Of a stretch of 64,000 nt of DNA, positions 1 to 8,910 are shown one piece after another. Position 1 is the stretch's first letter; the number at the start of each line of letters is the position of its first letter. The stretch spans positions 4,960,001-5,024,000 of the forward strand of contig NZ_CP044549.1 in NCBI RefSeq assembly GCF_009859475.1, written 5' to 3'. Under the pieces are notes generated by a model, which had not been told where the DNA came from, ran no database searches, and saw nothing but the letters and a program-made list of their open reading frames with translations. This DNA is from Hydrogenophaga sp. BPS33. Lineage in GTDB: Bacteria; Pseudomonadota; Gammaproteobacteria; Burkholderiales; Burkholderiaceae_C. The position numbers and the translations under genes are program-made.

Positions 1-1010
1 ACCATGACGCCGATCCTTGCCACCTGCTGGTGCAGCTGGCTCACGCGCAGCTTGAGCAAGGACGACATCGGCCCCGGATTCTGGCCCGCCTGAAGCGCCG
101 TCATGAGGCGCAACTCCGTCATGTTCAGCGCCTCGATGTCGATCGACGCCTCCGTGATGGCCGCGGCGATGGCAGGGTCCTGCAGGGCCTCGCCACCGTG
201 CGCTTCTCGCGCCTCGCGCACGATCTGGCGCAGCGCATAAAGGATCTTGCTTGCGGCCGGTCCGCCACCGCGTTCGAACTCCAGCAGGTACTTCCCCGTT
301 CGCCAGCCCTCGCCTTCGGCGCCCACCCGATGGGACTGTGGCACCCGGACATCGTCGAAGAACACCTGGTTGACCTCGTGGTCCCCGCCAATCGTCTGGA
401 TCGGGCGCACCGTGATCCCGGGCGTGTCCATGTCGATCAGCAGAAAGCTGATGCCCTCCTGCTTGCGTCCCGCGTCATCGGTTCTAACCAGGGCGAACAT
501 CCGGTTGGCCTTGTGCGCCAACGTGGTCCATATCTTGGTGCCATTCACGATGTAGTGGTCGCCCGAGCGCACCGCCCGCGTCTTGAGCGAGGCCAGGTCC
601 GAACCTGCACCGGGCTCCGAATAGCCTTGGCACCACGTGTCCTCGCCAGACAGGATGCGGGGCAGGTAGAAGCGCTTCTGTTCCTCGGATCCGAAGCCCA
701 TCAGCACGGGCCCCACCATCTTCAGCCCTGAGGGTGAGAGCACGGGCGCGCCGGCAATGGCACTTTCGTTCTCGAAGATGTAGCGTTGGGTGGGCGTCCA
801 GCCCGTGCCGCCATATTCCCTCGGCCACGCAGGTGCCACCCATCCCTGGCGAAACAGGATGCGGTGCCAAGGCAGGTTCACCTCGGGCTCGGTGATCACG
901 GTCGTCGTGGTGCGTTGACCGGCCCGCATGTCCTCGGTGAGGTGGGCGTCCAGAAATGCGCGCACCTCGTCCCGGAAGGCCAACTCGTCAGCAGAATATT
1001 CGAGGTTCAT
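1..1010 (-). CDS. Acyl-CoA dehydrogenase, large-type (3' end outside the window)
   Basis: FAD-dependent alpha,beta-desaturation of an acyl-CoA. The translation starts MNLEYSADELAFRDEVRAFL and runs 336 residues to the window edge, so the C-terminus is missing. Family features seen: the PAWPREYGGTGWTPTQ segment, the FAD/substrate loop GYSEPGAGSDLAS, and the IWTTLAHKA and EFERGGG segments. The start overlaps the stop of the upstream acyl-CoA dehydrogenase gene by 4 bases (ATGA), which implies translational coupling. Two coupled, unequal acyl-CoA dehydrogenases suggest a heteromeric enzyme like those used for steroid or cyclic acyl-CoA side chains; this is inferred from context. The substrate is unknown. 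Confidence 0.92.
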   Translation of the reverse strand, partial: MNLEYSADELAFRDEVRAFLDAHLTEDMRAGQRTTTTVITEPEVNLPWHRILFRQGWVAPAWPREYGGTGWTPTQRYIFENESAIAGAPVLSPSGLKMVGPVLMGFGSEEQKRFYLPRILSGEDTWCQGYSEPGAGSDLASLKTRAVRSGDHYIVNGTKIWTTLAHKANRMFALVRTDDAGRKQEGISFLLIDMDTPGITVRPIQTIGGDHEVNQVFFDDVRVPQSHRVGAEGEGWRTGKYLLEFERGGGPAASKILYALRQIVREAREAHGGEALQDPAIAAAITEASIDIEALNMTELRLMTALQAGQNPGPMSSLLKLRVSQLHQQVARIGVM

Positions 1011-2164
1011 GCGGCGGCTCCTTGAAGAGCCCAATCGCTCAGACGCGCGTGGCGCTGGGCATGGTAGGAGAGCGTCCCATGCTGCGACTCGTAGGCCAGC
1101 AAGCGCTTGAGCCAGGCGCCCACCGTCACCTCGTCAGTCACACCCATGGCACCGTGAAGTTGCACCGCCTGCTCGGCGACAAAGCGTGCGCAGCGCACCA
1201 CCTTGTGCATCGCGGCCGACACCGCGCGAGCGCGGTCGGGTGGCGAAGCCGCTGCCATCAGCAAGGCGTGCAGCAGCATCGAGCGCGCTTCCTCACAGGC
1301 AACGGACATGTCCGCCATGCGATGGCGAAGCACCTGGTACGACGCCAACGGCTGGCCAAACTGCACGCGCGTGCGGGTGTACGCCACGGTCGCGGCCAAC
1401 AACGCGTCCATGCAGCCGACGGCATCGGCCGTGCAGACGATGCGGGCCTGGTCGCAACACGTGTCGATGGCCATCCCGGCGTCACTCGCACCGCGCAGAC
1501 GGGCGTTGTCGTCCACGACAACGCCTTCCAGGCTCAGGTGGCAAGCGCGGCGCCCTTCGACCGTGATGAAGGCTTTCTCCACCAGCCCCTGCTGCGGTCT
1601 CGGCACCACAAACACGCCGATGCCCTGGGCATCGTCCGCAGCTCCGTCGATCCGCGCGGACACCAGCAGCGCATGGGCTGCCATGGCATCCAGGACGGTC
1701 TTCTTGGCACCGTGCAGGCGCCATCCGCCATCGACCCGCGTCGCACGGGCTTCCACGCAATGCATCTGGTGCCGGGTGTTCGGTTCCGCGTGTGCGAACG
1801 CCAGCCGGAGTTCACCGCCCGCGATCCGAGGCAACCATGTCCGACGCTGCGTCGGATCACCGAGGGTTGCCAGCAGACCACCCCCCAGGATCACGGTCGA
1901 CACGTACGGCTCCAACACCAGCGTGCGGCCGAACTGCTCGGTCAAGACCGCGACATCGACCAGGCTTCCACCGAGCCCGCCCTCCTCTGCCGGCAGTGGC
2001 AGCGCGAGCCAGCCGAAGTCGGCGAAGTCCGTCCAGACCTCCTGGCTCCAGCCGCTCGGCGAGGCTTCGATCTGTCGTCTGCGATCGAAGGTATAGCGTG
2101 TGTCCACATACCGCCGAACGCTGTCCTGCAGCAGCCGCTGCTCCTCATCCAGTGCGAAGTCCAT
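1007..2164 (-). CDS. Acyl-CoA dehydrogenase family protein, small-type partner
   Basis: 385 residues, full length for the family. The N-terminal helical domain starts MDFALDEEQRLLQDSVRRYV. The C-terminal domain carries TRVQFGQPLASYQVLRHRMAD and QLHGAMGVTDE, the FAD-contact region of the family. The middle beta domain is divergent: the usual TEPxxGSD loop reads AHAEPNTRHQM, as in the partner subunits of heterodimeric acyl-CoA dehydrogenases. It is coupled to the next acyl-CoA dehydrogenase by a 4-base overlap and follows the crotonase gene after 6 bases. Most likely it forms a two-subunit enzyme with the neighbour; acting alone is possible. Confidence 0.9.
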   Translation of the reverse strand: MDFALDEEQRLLQDSVRRYVDTRYTFDRRRQIEASPSGWSQEVWTDFADFGWLALPLPAEEGGLGGSLVDVAVLTEQFGRTLVLEPYVSTVILGGGLLATLGDPTQRRTWLPRIAGGELRLAFAHAEPNTRHQMHCVEARATRVDGGWRLHGAKKTVLDAMAAHALLVSARIDGAADDAQGIGVFVVPRPQQGLVEKAFITVEGRRACHLSLEGVVVDDNARLRGASDAGMAIDTCCDQARIVCTADAVGCMDALLAATVAYTRTRVQFGQPLASYQVLRHRMADMSVACEEARSMLLHALLMAAASPPDRARAVSAAMHKVVRCARFVAEQAVQLHGAMGVTDEVTVGAWLKRLLAYESQHGTLSYHAQRHARLSDWALQGAAA

Positions 2165-2170
2165 GCTGCC

Positions 2171-3022
2171 TCAGTACACGCTTTTCTTGATGGCCGAAGG
2201 CATGCCGCTGGGATCGATGATCGAGCCGAACTTCAGCATGTTGTTGGCGTGACCCAGTTGGTGCAGCACGAACGCCTGGTCGATGGCCTGCTGCTGCCCC
2301 ATCTGGTCCACGGCGCTATTGACCGCCTGCTTGGTGATCTGCAGTGAGAAAGCCGGCTTGCGCGCGATCTGCTGCGCCAGCGCCAGCACATGGTCTTGCA
2401 GCTCGGCGCGCGGCACCACGCGGTTGACCATGCCCAGACGGTGAGCCTCCTCGGCGGTCCAGCTGTCGGCCGTGAACAGGAATTCCTTGGCCTTGCGCGG
2501 TCCGAGTTCCCATGGATGGGCGAACCATTCGACGCCGCACACCCCCATGGCGACCGTCGGGTCGGAGAACACGGCATCGTCGCTGGCCACGATCAGATCG
2601 CAGATCCACGCCAGCATCAGGCCACCGGCGATGCACTTGCCCTGAACGGCCGCGATGGTCGGCTTCGAAAGGTTGCGCCAACGGCGGGTGTTCTGCAGAA
2701 AGATCTCCTGCTCACGCGCATAGCGGCCTTCTACACCGGGCTTCTTGAACCCGCCCCAGGTGCCGATCGCGGGCTGCGTCTCGCCCAGGCGAACGGCACC
2801 GTCGCCGCTCAGGTCGTGCCCTGCGGAGAAGTGCGGGTCGCTCGCGGCCAGAACGATGACTTTCACCTCATCGTCCTGCACCGCACGGTCGAATGCCTCG
2901 CTGAGTTCGTACGACATCTGCACGTTCTGCGCATTGCGGTGGCTGGGCCGGTCCATCACCACGCGGGCGACACCTGGCGCCGCGAGTTCGTAACGGAGCG
3001 TGGAAAAGTTTTCGGTGCTCAT
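2171..3022 (-). CDS. Enoyl-CoA hydratase/isomerase family protein
   Basis: A 283-residue crotonase-fold protein. Seen: the CoA-binding start VARVVMDRPSHRNAQN, the oxyanion-hole segment HFSAGHDLSGD, and the second oxyanion segment GKCIAGGLMLAWICDLIVAS followed by FSDPTVAMGVCGVEWFAHPW. It probably hydrates the enoyl-CoA formed by the two downstream acyl-CoA dehydrogenases. It begins 3 bases after the Bug receptor gene and lies in one tight minus-strand operon (4873 to below 1). Crotonase members vary widely, so isomerase or hydrolase activity cannot be excluded. Confidence 0.9.
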   Translation of the reverse strand: MSTENFSTLRYELAAPGVARVVMDRPSHRNAQNVQMSYELSEAFDRAVQDDEVKVIVLAASDPHFSAGHDLSGDGAVRLGETQPAIGTWGGFKKPGVEGRYAREQEIFLQNTRRWRNLSKPTIAAVQGKCIAGGLMLAWICDLIVASDDAVFSDPTVAMGVCGVEWFAHPWELGPRKAKEFLFTADSWTAEEAHRLGMVNRVVPRAELQDHVLALAQQIARKPAFSLQITKQAVNSAVDQMGQQQAIDQAFVLHQLGHANNMLKFGSIIDPSGMPSAIKKSVY

Positions 3023-3025
3023 GGT

Positions 3026-3988
3026 TCAGGGCAACTTGATGTTGCGGGCCTTCACGATGTCGGCATAGCGCTTGCGGTCGGCTTCGATGGTGGCGGCAAA
3101 GACCTCGGCCGGCTCGGCGTCCGACTGAACGCCCAACTCCACGAGCCGCTTGGCGACAGCAGGGTCGCGGATCGCCTTGGCCAGGTCGGCATGCAGGCGA
3201 TCCACCACGGCCTTGGGCACCTTCTTCGACACGAAGATGCCGCCCCAGCCTTGCACGTCCACGCCGGGATATTTCGTCGCGATGGGGAACGCATCGGGGA
3301 CCTCGGCTGCGGGCATCTTTTGCGTGACACCAAGGGCACGCAAGTCTCCTGAGCGCACATAGTTCGTGAGCGACAGCGGAGGCTCGATGCTGCAGTCGAT
3401 ACGTCCGGTGCGCAAGTCGGGGTAGGCCAGCGCGAAGCCTCGGTAGGGCACGTGCACGATATCGATGTTCGCCTCTTTCAACAGCAACTCCAATGCAAGG
3501 TGCGGTGCCGAGCCGACTCCGATGGTGGAGCAGTTGAGCTTGCCCGGACGGCTCTTCGCATACGCCACGAACTCATCGAAATTCTTGGCCGGGAAGTTCG
3601 ACGCGACCACGATGGCGTAGGGTGAACTGCCCGTGCGGATCACCGGGACCAGTTCCTCCGGGTCGAAGGGCAACTTCGTCAACGACGGCAGGATCGCCAT
3701 GGTGGTGGTTTGGTACACAGCGGCGTAGCCATCGGGCGGTGAAGCGAGCAGCGCCTGAGTGGCCACGGAGCCTGCCGCGCCGCCGGTGCGGTTTTCGATC
3801 ACGATGGGCTGTCCCAGGAACTGCTGCGCTTTTTCAGCAATCGCGCGGATGACCAGGTCGGCCCCGCCACCGGCGGCCGTGGCGACATAGATGCGCAGCG
3901 GCCGCTCGGGATACTCCGCGTGCGCCAGCGATGCAGCCATTGCCACAGCGGCGCCGGCAATGGCCATCTTGAATTTCAAAGCTCTCAT
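3026..3988 (-). CDS. Bug/TctC-family periplasmic solute receptor
   Basis: 320 residues with an N-terminal signal peptide (MRALKFKMAIAGAAVAMAASLAHA). The mature start YPERPLRIYVATAAGGGADL and the segment GQPIVIENRTGGAAGS are typical of tripartite tricarboxylate transporter receptors. These proteins bind carboxylates or other small acids in the periplasm. No TctA or TctB membrane gene lies nearby. A clear ribosome site (AGGAG, 7 bases upstream) supports the start. Its place between the 6-oxocamphor-hydrolase-like gene and the crotonase gene suggests that it binds the substrate of this pathway or an intermediate. Confidence 0.93.
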   Translation of the reverse strand: MRALKFKMAIAGAAVAMAASLAHAEYPERPLRIYVATAAGGGADLVIRAIAEKAQQFLGQPIVIENRTGGAAGSVATQALLASPPDGYAAVYQTTTMAILPSLTKLPFDPEELVPVIRTGSSPYAIVVASNFPAKNFDEFVAYAKSRPGKLNCSTIGVGSAPHLALELLLKEANIDIVHVPYRGFALAYPDLRTGRIDCSIEPPLSLTNYVRSGDLRALGVTQKMPAAEVPDAFPIATKYPGVDVQGWGGIFVSKKVPKAVVDRLHADLAKAIRDPAVAKRLVELGVQSDAEPAEVFAATIEADRKRYADIVKARNIKLP

Positions 3989-4006
3989 GGTTGTCTCCTC
4001 AGACGT

Positions 4007-4873
4007 TCAGCGATCTACAGACTTCTCGACACCGGCTCCCCAGTCCTTCTTGTAGCGTTCGTAGTTCTCCGCGTGGTCCGACTTGTGCACGGCCGCGGCG
4101 AAGCATTCGTGGGCGAAGTGCATGGCGAAGTCGTCGGTCATCAGGCGCTTCCACGGACGGCGCACGATCTCCACCGTCATGCGGCGCACGATGCGGTCCT
4201 GCTGCAGGATGAGATGCGCCAACTCCCATGCACGGGGCAACAGCTTCTCGCGCGGATGGACCTCGTTGATCAGGCCCCACTCCAGCGCTTCATTGGCGGG
4301 AATGCCCTGGTAACGCGTGTACATCGCATGCGCGGCGCGCTTGGTCCCAAGCAGCTGCTGGTACACCAGAAACTGTCCATCGCCAGGCGCCATGCCTCCA
4401 CAGTAGTGCCGTTCCCAGAACAGCGTATCGTCGGCGGCGATCGTGAGGTCGCACAGCAGGCCGAATTCGGTGTGGAATCCCGGCCCGTTGATCACGGAGA
4501 TGATGGGGAAGTTGCGCCCCCAAAGCACGTTCTCGACCAGGCGGGTGCCGTCGACATACCAGAGGTCGTAGATCGAGTTGACCCGTGTCTCCGGATCGTC
4601 CTCGACGGCTTTGAAGCTGGCGCCATCGCCCGTCTTGATCCAGTGGTCGCCGGTCCCCGTTAGGATCATGCATTCGTTCTCCGGGTCCTGGCCTACGTAC
4701 TGGAACATCTGAGGCAGGGCACGGTGCAGTTCGAAACCCCAGAGCGCCTCCTTGCCCAGGGTATGGAAGCGGACTTCCAGGATGCCGTTCTCGCGGCGCA
4801 TCACAAAGTGCTCTTTCAACCTCTCGCTGTATTCCTCCAAAGGAATGTGAGGAACAAAACTCGTCAATGACAT
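4007..4873 (-). CDS. Crotonase-fold hydrolase resembling 6-oxocamphor hydrolase
   Basis: 288 residues. The start at 4873 was chosen because AGGAG lies 9 bases upstream; a longer reading from 4924 lacks a ribosome site. The protein would be annotated as an enoyl-CoA hydratase, but from memory it aligns better with Rhodococcus 6-oxocamphor hydrolase, a retro-Claisen enzyme that opens cyclic beta-diketones without CoA. Shared segments include ILTGTG, INGP, APGDG and LLPRAWELA. The four residues known to matter in that enzyme (His45, His122, Asp154, Glu244) correspond to His50, His134, Asp165 and Glu256 here. It heads the operon with the Bug receptor, crotonase and acyl-CoA dehydrogenases, which would process the resulting acid after CoA activation. 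Confidence 0.8.
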   Translation of the reverse strand: MSLTSFVPHIPLEEYSERLKEHFVMRRENGILEVRFHTLGKEALWGFELHRALPQMFQYVGQDPENECMILTGTGDHWIKTGDGASFKAVEDDPETRVNSIYDLWYVDGTRLVENVLWGRNFPIISVINGPGFHTEFGLLCDLTIAADDTLFWERHYCGGMAPGDGQFLVYQQLLGTKRAAHAMYTRYQGIPANEALEWGLINEVHPREKLLPRAWELAHLILQQDRIVRRMTVEIVRRPWKRLMTDDFAMHFAHECFAAAVHKSDHAENYERYKKDWGAGVEKSVDR

Positions 4874-4957
4874 GGCCGGAACTCCTGGATGGACGTTGCG
4901 GCGTCTGGGTTCGCGCCGCATCACGGCCCGAAATATAGGTAGAGGGCGCCGGGCCCG

Positions 4958-4978
4958 CCCCTCCCATGGCGGGAGGGG
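4958..4978 (-). terminator. GC-rich hairpin between the LuxR and hydrolase genes
   Basis: Perfect 8-bp arms CCCCTCCC and GGGAGGGG with a 5-base loop, about 25 bases after the stop of the LuxR-type gene and before the hydrolase gene. There is no T-run after the stem on either strand, so it is a weak candidate for an intrinsic terminator or attenuating hairpin. Confidence 0.35.
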
Positions 4979-5002
4979 TGAGGGAGGGCACGCGGGGTTC
5001 GC

Positions 5003-7621
5003 TTACTCGATCAACCCCAGCCGCCTGGCGCGCCCCACCGCCGTGCGGCGATCGCCCGCCTCCAGTTTGGTGAACAGGTTCTTGACGTGCCATTTCACCG
5101 TCCCGTCCCCCAGCTCAAGGCAATTCGCAATCTCCTTGTTGCTCATGCCCTTTGCCAGGAGCGTGAGGACCTCCTGCTCACGTTGCGTCAGCAGCGTGGC
5201 GGCCTGCCTGGGGAGCGCTTGCGCCATCGGTGTCTGGGCCGACGCAGCAGGTGCTGGTGAGGTCTGAGCGGACAGGAATGGCTCCAGCACCGGGTCCACC
5301 TCCAGCAACAACCGCTGCAGTTTCAAGGACACCGCAGAGCTGGCCGCGTCGGCGAGATCGGCCTCGACCGTGCCCGATTCGTGCCAGGCGATCGCCGCCC
5401 GCACAAGGCGCGCCTCCAGTTCGACACGGCGCCTGCCCATGTGCTGGGCGCGTTCCGTGGCCTGCTGCGCCGAGCGGTGCGCGGACTTCCAATGCCTACG
5501 CAGCATCGCCCCGCGCGCTTGCGCAAGGTGCAACTGCAACACGACATCGCCCTCGCACAGACCACGCGCCGCCGGCCGTTCGCTCACCTGCAGCAACTCG
5601 TTCAACAGGGCTTCGACGGTGGTGGAACGCCCTGCAACCGCGTGCAACCGGATCAGTTCACCCAGGGCCACGGCTTCGTTGCGCGTGAGCGCTCGGGCCG
5701 CGGCACGCTTGCGAAAGGTTTCCAGGATGCTGAGTGCGCGATGTTCCTGTCCATCGACCCGCGCCAGGGTGGCGGCAGCGACCGTGGCCAACGCGCAGCC
5801 CCCCGGCAGCAGCCCGGGATCGATCAGGTCATGCCGGTCGGCCAGGAGCAAGCGGGCGCGCGCGGCATCGCCGAGTTCGCACGCGGCGAACGCCATCGTC
5901 CCGCCCAGCAGCACCGCCGGGCCGCTTCGGCGACCCAGCAGTTCCTCCACCCATGCGAGCACCGGCGACAACAGTTCCAGCGCGAGAACGGGCTGTCCCT
6001 CGTTCAGGTAGCCCACCGCCTTGAGTTGGTGCGCCAAGGCCTCGGTCAAGGCGGCCTCGCCCGTCCCGGTGAAGGACACAGGCCACGTGGCAGCACTGCC
6101 CAGCGGCCCATGACGGCCGGAGGTCTCGTCCAGCCAGTGGCGCATGCTGAAGAACGGCAGGCGCCAGGCCACGTCGTCGGTGGGTGGCTCCAGAGGCCAC
6201 GGCGCGATGCAGTGCTGCGCCGCATCGGGATCGTCGGCATGGACAGCGGCACTGCCACAGACGAGCGCGGCCTTGTACCGGATCGATTCGCAGCCATGCG
6301 ACAACAGGTCCGCCACCAGGCACCTGGCCCGCTCGCCGCCCCCCGCCACGGCCCAACTGCGGGCGACCGACAAGCGCAGGTCGACCGATTGCATCACCTC
6401 GGATTCGGGAAGCCGTTCCAGCCAGTCGGAGACAAGCTCCAACTTGCCTGCGCGGTGGGTGGCAAGAATGCCGTTCTTCACGCACTCGATCGCCAGTGCC
6501 TGGTCGGGGGCCGCGAACGCGTGATGGGCTGCCGCATCCCAGTACCCGCGGTCGGCGAACCACCGCGCCGCCCTCGCGTGCCAGTGGCGCAACCGGACGG
6601 CCGGCAGTCCATGCGCCTCCTTGCGCAGCGGCTCCAACGCCAACTGGTGCAGCCGGAACCACTCACTTCCCTCACCCTCTATCAGGAGGCCGGAGCCCGC
6701 GCGCAATTCGTCGATCACGGTCGCCACGTCGGGTTGATCGTCGATGGCCGCGCACAGGGAAACGCAGAAGTGATCCAGCAAGGACACCTCCAGCAGAAAC
6801 TGCCGCGCACGTGGAGACAGATTGGCCGTGGCCTTCTTGAGGAGAAACGCACTGGCACCTTGTGCCTGCGTCTGCGCATCCATCAGGGCGGCCTCGTGCG
6901 GTGGGGCCACCTTCAGACGCGCGGCCGCGATCTCCAATCCGACGGGCCAGCCTTCCGTGAGCCGGTGAAGCCGGGCGAACAGATTGGAGTCGACATATTG
7001 CGGGCACTGGGCGCAAAGGAATTCGAAGGATTCCTCCAGCGTGAAGGCAAGGTCCTTCTGCGTGAGCTGAGCCAGATGGCCATAGGACTGCAGGTCTGCC
7101 ACCCAATCGCGTTCCTGCAGAGGGCGGGTGCCGACCAGCAACCTGCAATGGTCTGGGAGTTGCCGGACCAACTGGAGCAAGACCGCCTGGGCGCGCGCGT
7201 CTGTGACGCGCTCGAAGTCGTCCAGCACGAGCAAGGGAGGATTCGCGAGAGCCGCCCACTCGGCCGCGAGGTGGGACACAGCGCCATCGGCATGCTCGAG
7301 GGCTTCGCTCGAGGCCAGCGCGTCAAACGCAAAACGGTGGCGCCCCGTCGCCTGTTGGATGGCCAGGGCAATGGCCTCGACCACATCCAGGGCGGTGTCC
7401 CGTTCGGCCAGCGTCACCCAAGCGACCGGCGCACCTGCGGCCATGGCCGCGCGCCGCCATTGCGCCAACAACACGGTCTTGCCAAACCCGGCAGGGGCTT
7501 CCACGAGCAGCACCCGGGTCTCGTCGTGAAGCCTAAAGAACTTCTCCAACCGCAAGCGAAAGACGAACCCTCTTCGGATCTTGGGTGCAATGACCTTCAG
7601 CGCGAGAGACGGCTTGTGCAC
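5003..7621 (-). CDS. MalT-type ATP-dependent LuxR transcriptional activator
   Basis: 872 residues from a GTG start at 7621, chosen because AAGGAG lies 5 bases upstream; the reading frame stays open to another GTG at 7642, but that would place the ribosome site inside the gene. Architecture: an N-terminal STAND/NTPase domain with Walker A APAGFGKT (about residues 42-49) and Walker B LLVLDDFERV, a long helical repeat sensor region, and a C-terminal LuxR helix-turn-helix (LTQREQEVLTLLAKGMSNKE). Such proteins are inducer- and ATP-dependent activators (MalT, AlkS, AcoK). It lies directly upstream of the minus-strand catabolic operon and most likely activates it; the inducer is unknown. Confidence 0.92.
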   Translation of the reverse strand: MHKPSLALKVIAPKIRRGFVFRLRLEKFFRLHDETRVLLVEAPAGFGKTVLLAQWRRAAMAAGAPVAWVTLAERDTALDVVEAIALAIQQATGRHRFAFDALASSEALEHADGAVSHLAAEWAALANPPLLVLDDFERVTDARAQAVLLQLVRQLPDHCRLLVGTRPLQERDWVADLQSYGHLAQLTQKDLAFTLEESFEFLCAQCPQYVDSNLFARLHRLTEGWPVGLEIAAARLKVAPPHEAALMDAQTQAQGASAFLLKKATANLSPRARQFLLEVSLLDHFCVSLCAAIDDQPDVATVIDELRAGSGLLIEGEGSEWFRLHQLALEPLRKEAHGLPAVRLRHWHARAARWFADRGYWDAAAHHAFAAPDQALAIECVKNGILATHRAGKLELVSDWLERLPESEVMQSVDLRLSVARSWAVAGGGERARCLVADLLSHGCESIRYKAALVCGSAAVHADDPDAAQHCIAPWPLEPPTDDVAWRLPFFSMRHWLDETSGRHGPLGSAATWPVSFTGTGEAALTEALAHQLKAVGYLNEGQPVLALELLSPVLAWVEELLGRRSGPAVLLGGTMAFAACELGDAARARLLLADRHDLIDPGLLPGGCALATVAAATLARVDGQEHRALSILETFRKRAAARALTRNEAVALGELIRLHAVAGRSTTVEALLNELLQVSERPAARGLCEGDVVLQLHLAQARGAMLRRHWKSAHRSAQQATERAQHMGRRRVELEARLVRAAIAWHESGTVEADLADAASSAVSLKLQRLLLEVDPVLEPFLSAQTSPAPAASAQTPMAQALPRQAATLLTQREQEVLTLLAKGMSNKEIANCLELGDGTVKWHVKNLFTKLEAGDRRTAVGRARRLGLIE

Positions 7622-7732
7622 ACACGCTCCTTGATTCGACACGCCTCGCTGAGCGCCGGAGCATTCTAGTTCCCGTGGTGCTTCATGGCCTCAAGATGGT
7701 TCGCCATGCCCTCCCGCGTTCAGCCAGCCCCC

Positions 7733-8704
7733 TCACGGAGCTTCGATCTTGGCCTCTTTGATGATCTTGGCGAAGGTCTCGGTGTCCTTCTTGATCAGGG
7801 CGGCAAACTCGGCCGGGCTGCTGATCAGGGGCTCGGCTTCGATGGCTTCGAAGCGCTTCTTCACATCGGGCGTTTTCAGGATCTCCTGGATCGCCGTGCT
7901 GAGCTTGTCGATGATCGGGCGGGGGGTGCCGGCAGGCGCCATCAGGCCGTACCAGCTCTGCACGTTGAAGTCGGCCATGCCGGCTTCGGCGAAGGTGGGC
8001 ACGTCGGGCAGGGAGGCCAGACGCTGCGGGCCGGTGACGGCCAGCGCGCGCACCTTGCCCGCCTTGATGTGCGGGATGTACACGGCCGGAATCTCAATCG
8101 CGTACTTCACCTGGCCACCCATCAGGTCCGTGGCGAGCTGGCTCGTGCCCTTGTAGGGGATGTTGACCGGACGCACGCCGATCTTGGCGTTGAACATTTC
8201 ACTGGCCAGCCGGCCGATGCCGGCCGCGCCCACGGTCGGATACGGGTAGTCGTCCGGCTTGGCCTTGATCGTCTGGATCAGCTCCGCCAGATTGCGCGCG
8301 GGCATGCTGGGGTGCGCCAGCATCACGAAGTTGTTGACCAGCAGCGTGGCCACGGGTGTGAAGTCGCGCGTGGAGTCGTAGGGCAGCTTGGGCATGAGCC
8401 CCGGGTTGATGGCGAAGCTGCTGTTGGCGAAGAACAGCGTGTACCCATCGGCCGGCGACTTCGCCACGTGGTCCGCACCGATCACGGTGTTGCCACCGGG
8501 GCGGTTGTCGATGACCACCGGTTGGCCCCAACGCTCGGTGAGCTTCTCGCCGATCAGCCGCGCGGCGTTGCTCGTGCCGCCCCCCGTCGCAAATGGCACG
8601 ACGATGCGGATGGGTTTGTTGGGGTAGTCGTTCGCGGCTGCCGCGCTCGACAACATCAGTCCTGCGGCCGCCAGTGACAGCGCGCCCAGCATCGTTTTCT
8701 TCAT
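7733..8704 (-). CDS. Bug/TctC-family periplasmic solute receptor
   Basis: 323 residues. The start at 8704 is preferred because GGAG stands 9 bases before it, while the ATG at 8713 directly abuts the same GGAG. The signal peptide MKKTMLGALSLAAAGLMLSS ends near AAAND. The mature protein shows YPNKPIRIVVPFATGGGTSN and GQPVVIDNRPGGNTVIG, family hallmarks. It is a single-gene unit divergent from a LysR gene at 8911, a common arrangement in which the regulator controls the receptor gene. No transporter membrane subunits are near. Confidence 0.93.
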   Translation of the reverse strand: MKKTMLGALSLAAAGLMLSSAAAANDYPNKPIRIVVPFATGGGTSNAARLIGEKLTERWGQPVVIDNRPGGNTVIGADHVAKSPADGYTLFFANSSFAINPGLMPKLPYDSTRDFTPVATLLVNNFVMLAHPSMPARNLAELIQTIKAKPDDYPYPTVGAAGIGRLASEMFNAKIGVRPVNIPYKGTSQLATDLMGGQVKYAIEIPAVYIPHIKAGKVRALAVTGPQRLASLPDVPTFAEAGMADFNVQSWYGLMAPAGTPRPIIDKLSTAIQEILKTPDVKKRFEAIEAEPLISSPAEFAALIKKDTETFAKIIKEAKIEAP

Positions 8705-8826
8705 GAGGTTCATCTCCAGGTTTGGTTATGTCTTCGAGGTGTGGATACCGACGAGAAGTGGTGGGATCCACACCTCCATGCCGGCAGTTTAGGAAGCTCG
8801 TTATTTCACGACAAGCAACGTTTTTC

Positions 8827-8838
8827 TATCGATTGATA
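8827..8838. promoter_or_regulatory. Candidate LysR site TATC-N4-GATA
   Basis: A short dyad TATC-GATT-GATA in the intergenic region between the Bug gene (start 8704) and the divergent LysR gene (start 8911), inside an AT-rich stretch. A second palindrome, CCAAATTTGG, lies at 8867-8876, 34 bases before the LysR start. Either or both could be LysR binding sites; this is position-based inference. Confidence 0.35.
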
Positions 8839-8910
8839 TAGTTTTGGTGTAAAAACAGTCCGCGGTCCAAATTTGGCCATCACGCTCCATTACGCTTTCA
8901 AACTGTGTAA

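Noticed and set aside
956..2347. Long plus-strand frames opposite the acyl-CoA dehydrogenase genes, and similar ones at 5381-7669, 11605-13326, 15457-17106 and 18644-20038
   Set aside because: Antisense shadows caused by high GC codon bias; the minus-strand proteins have clear family motifs and the antisense products do not.
4958..4978. A strong intrinsic terminator
   Set aside because: The stem is good but no T-run follows on either strand; kept only as a low-confidence hairpin.
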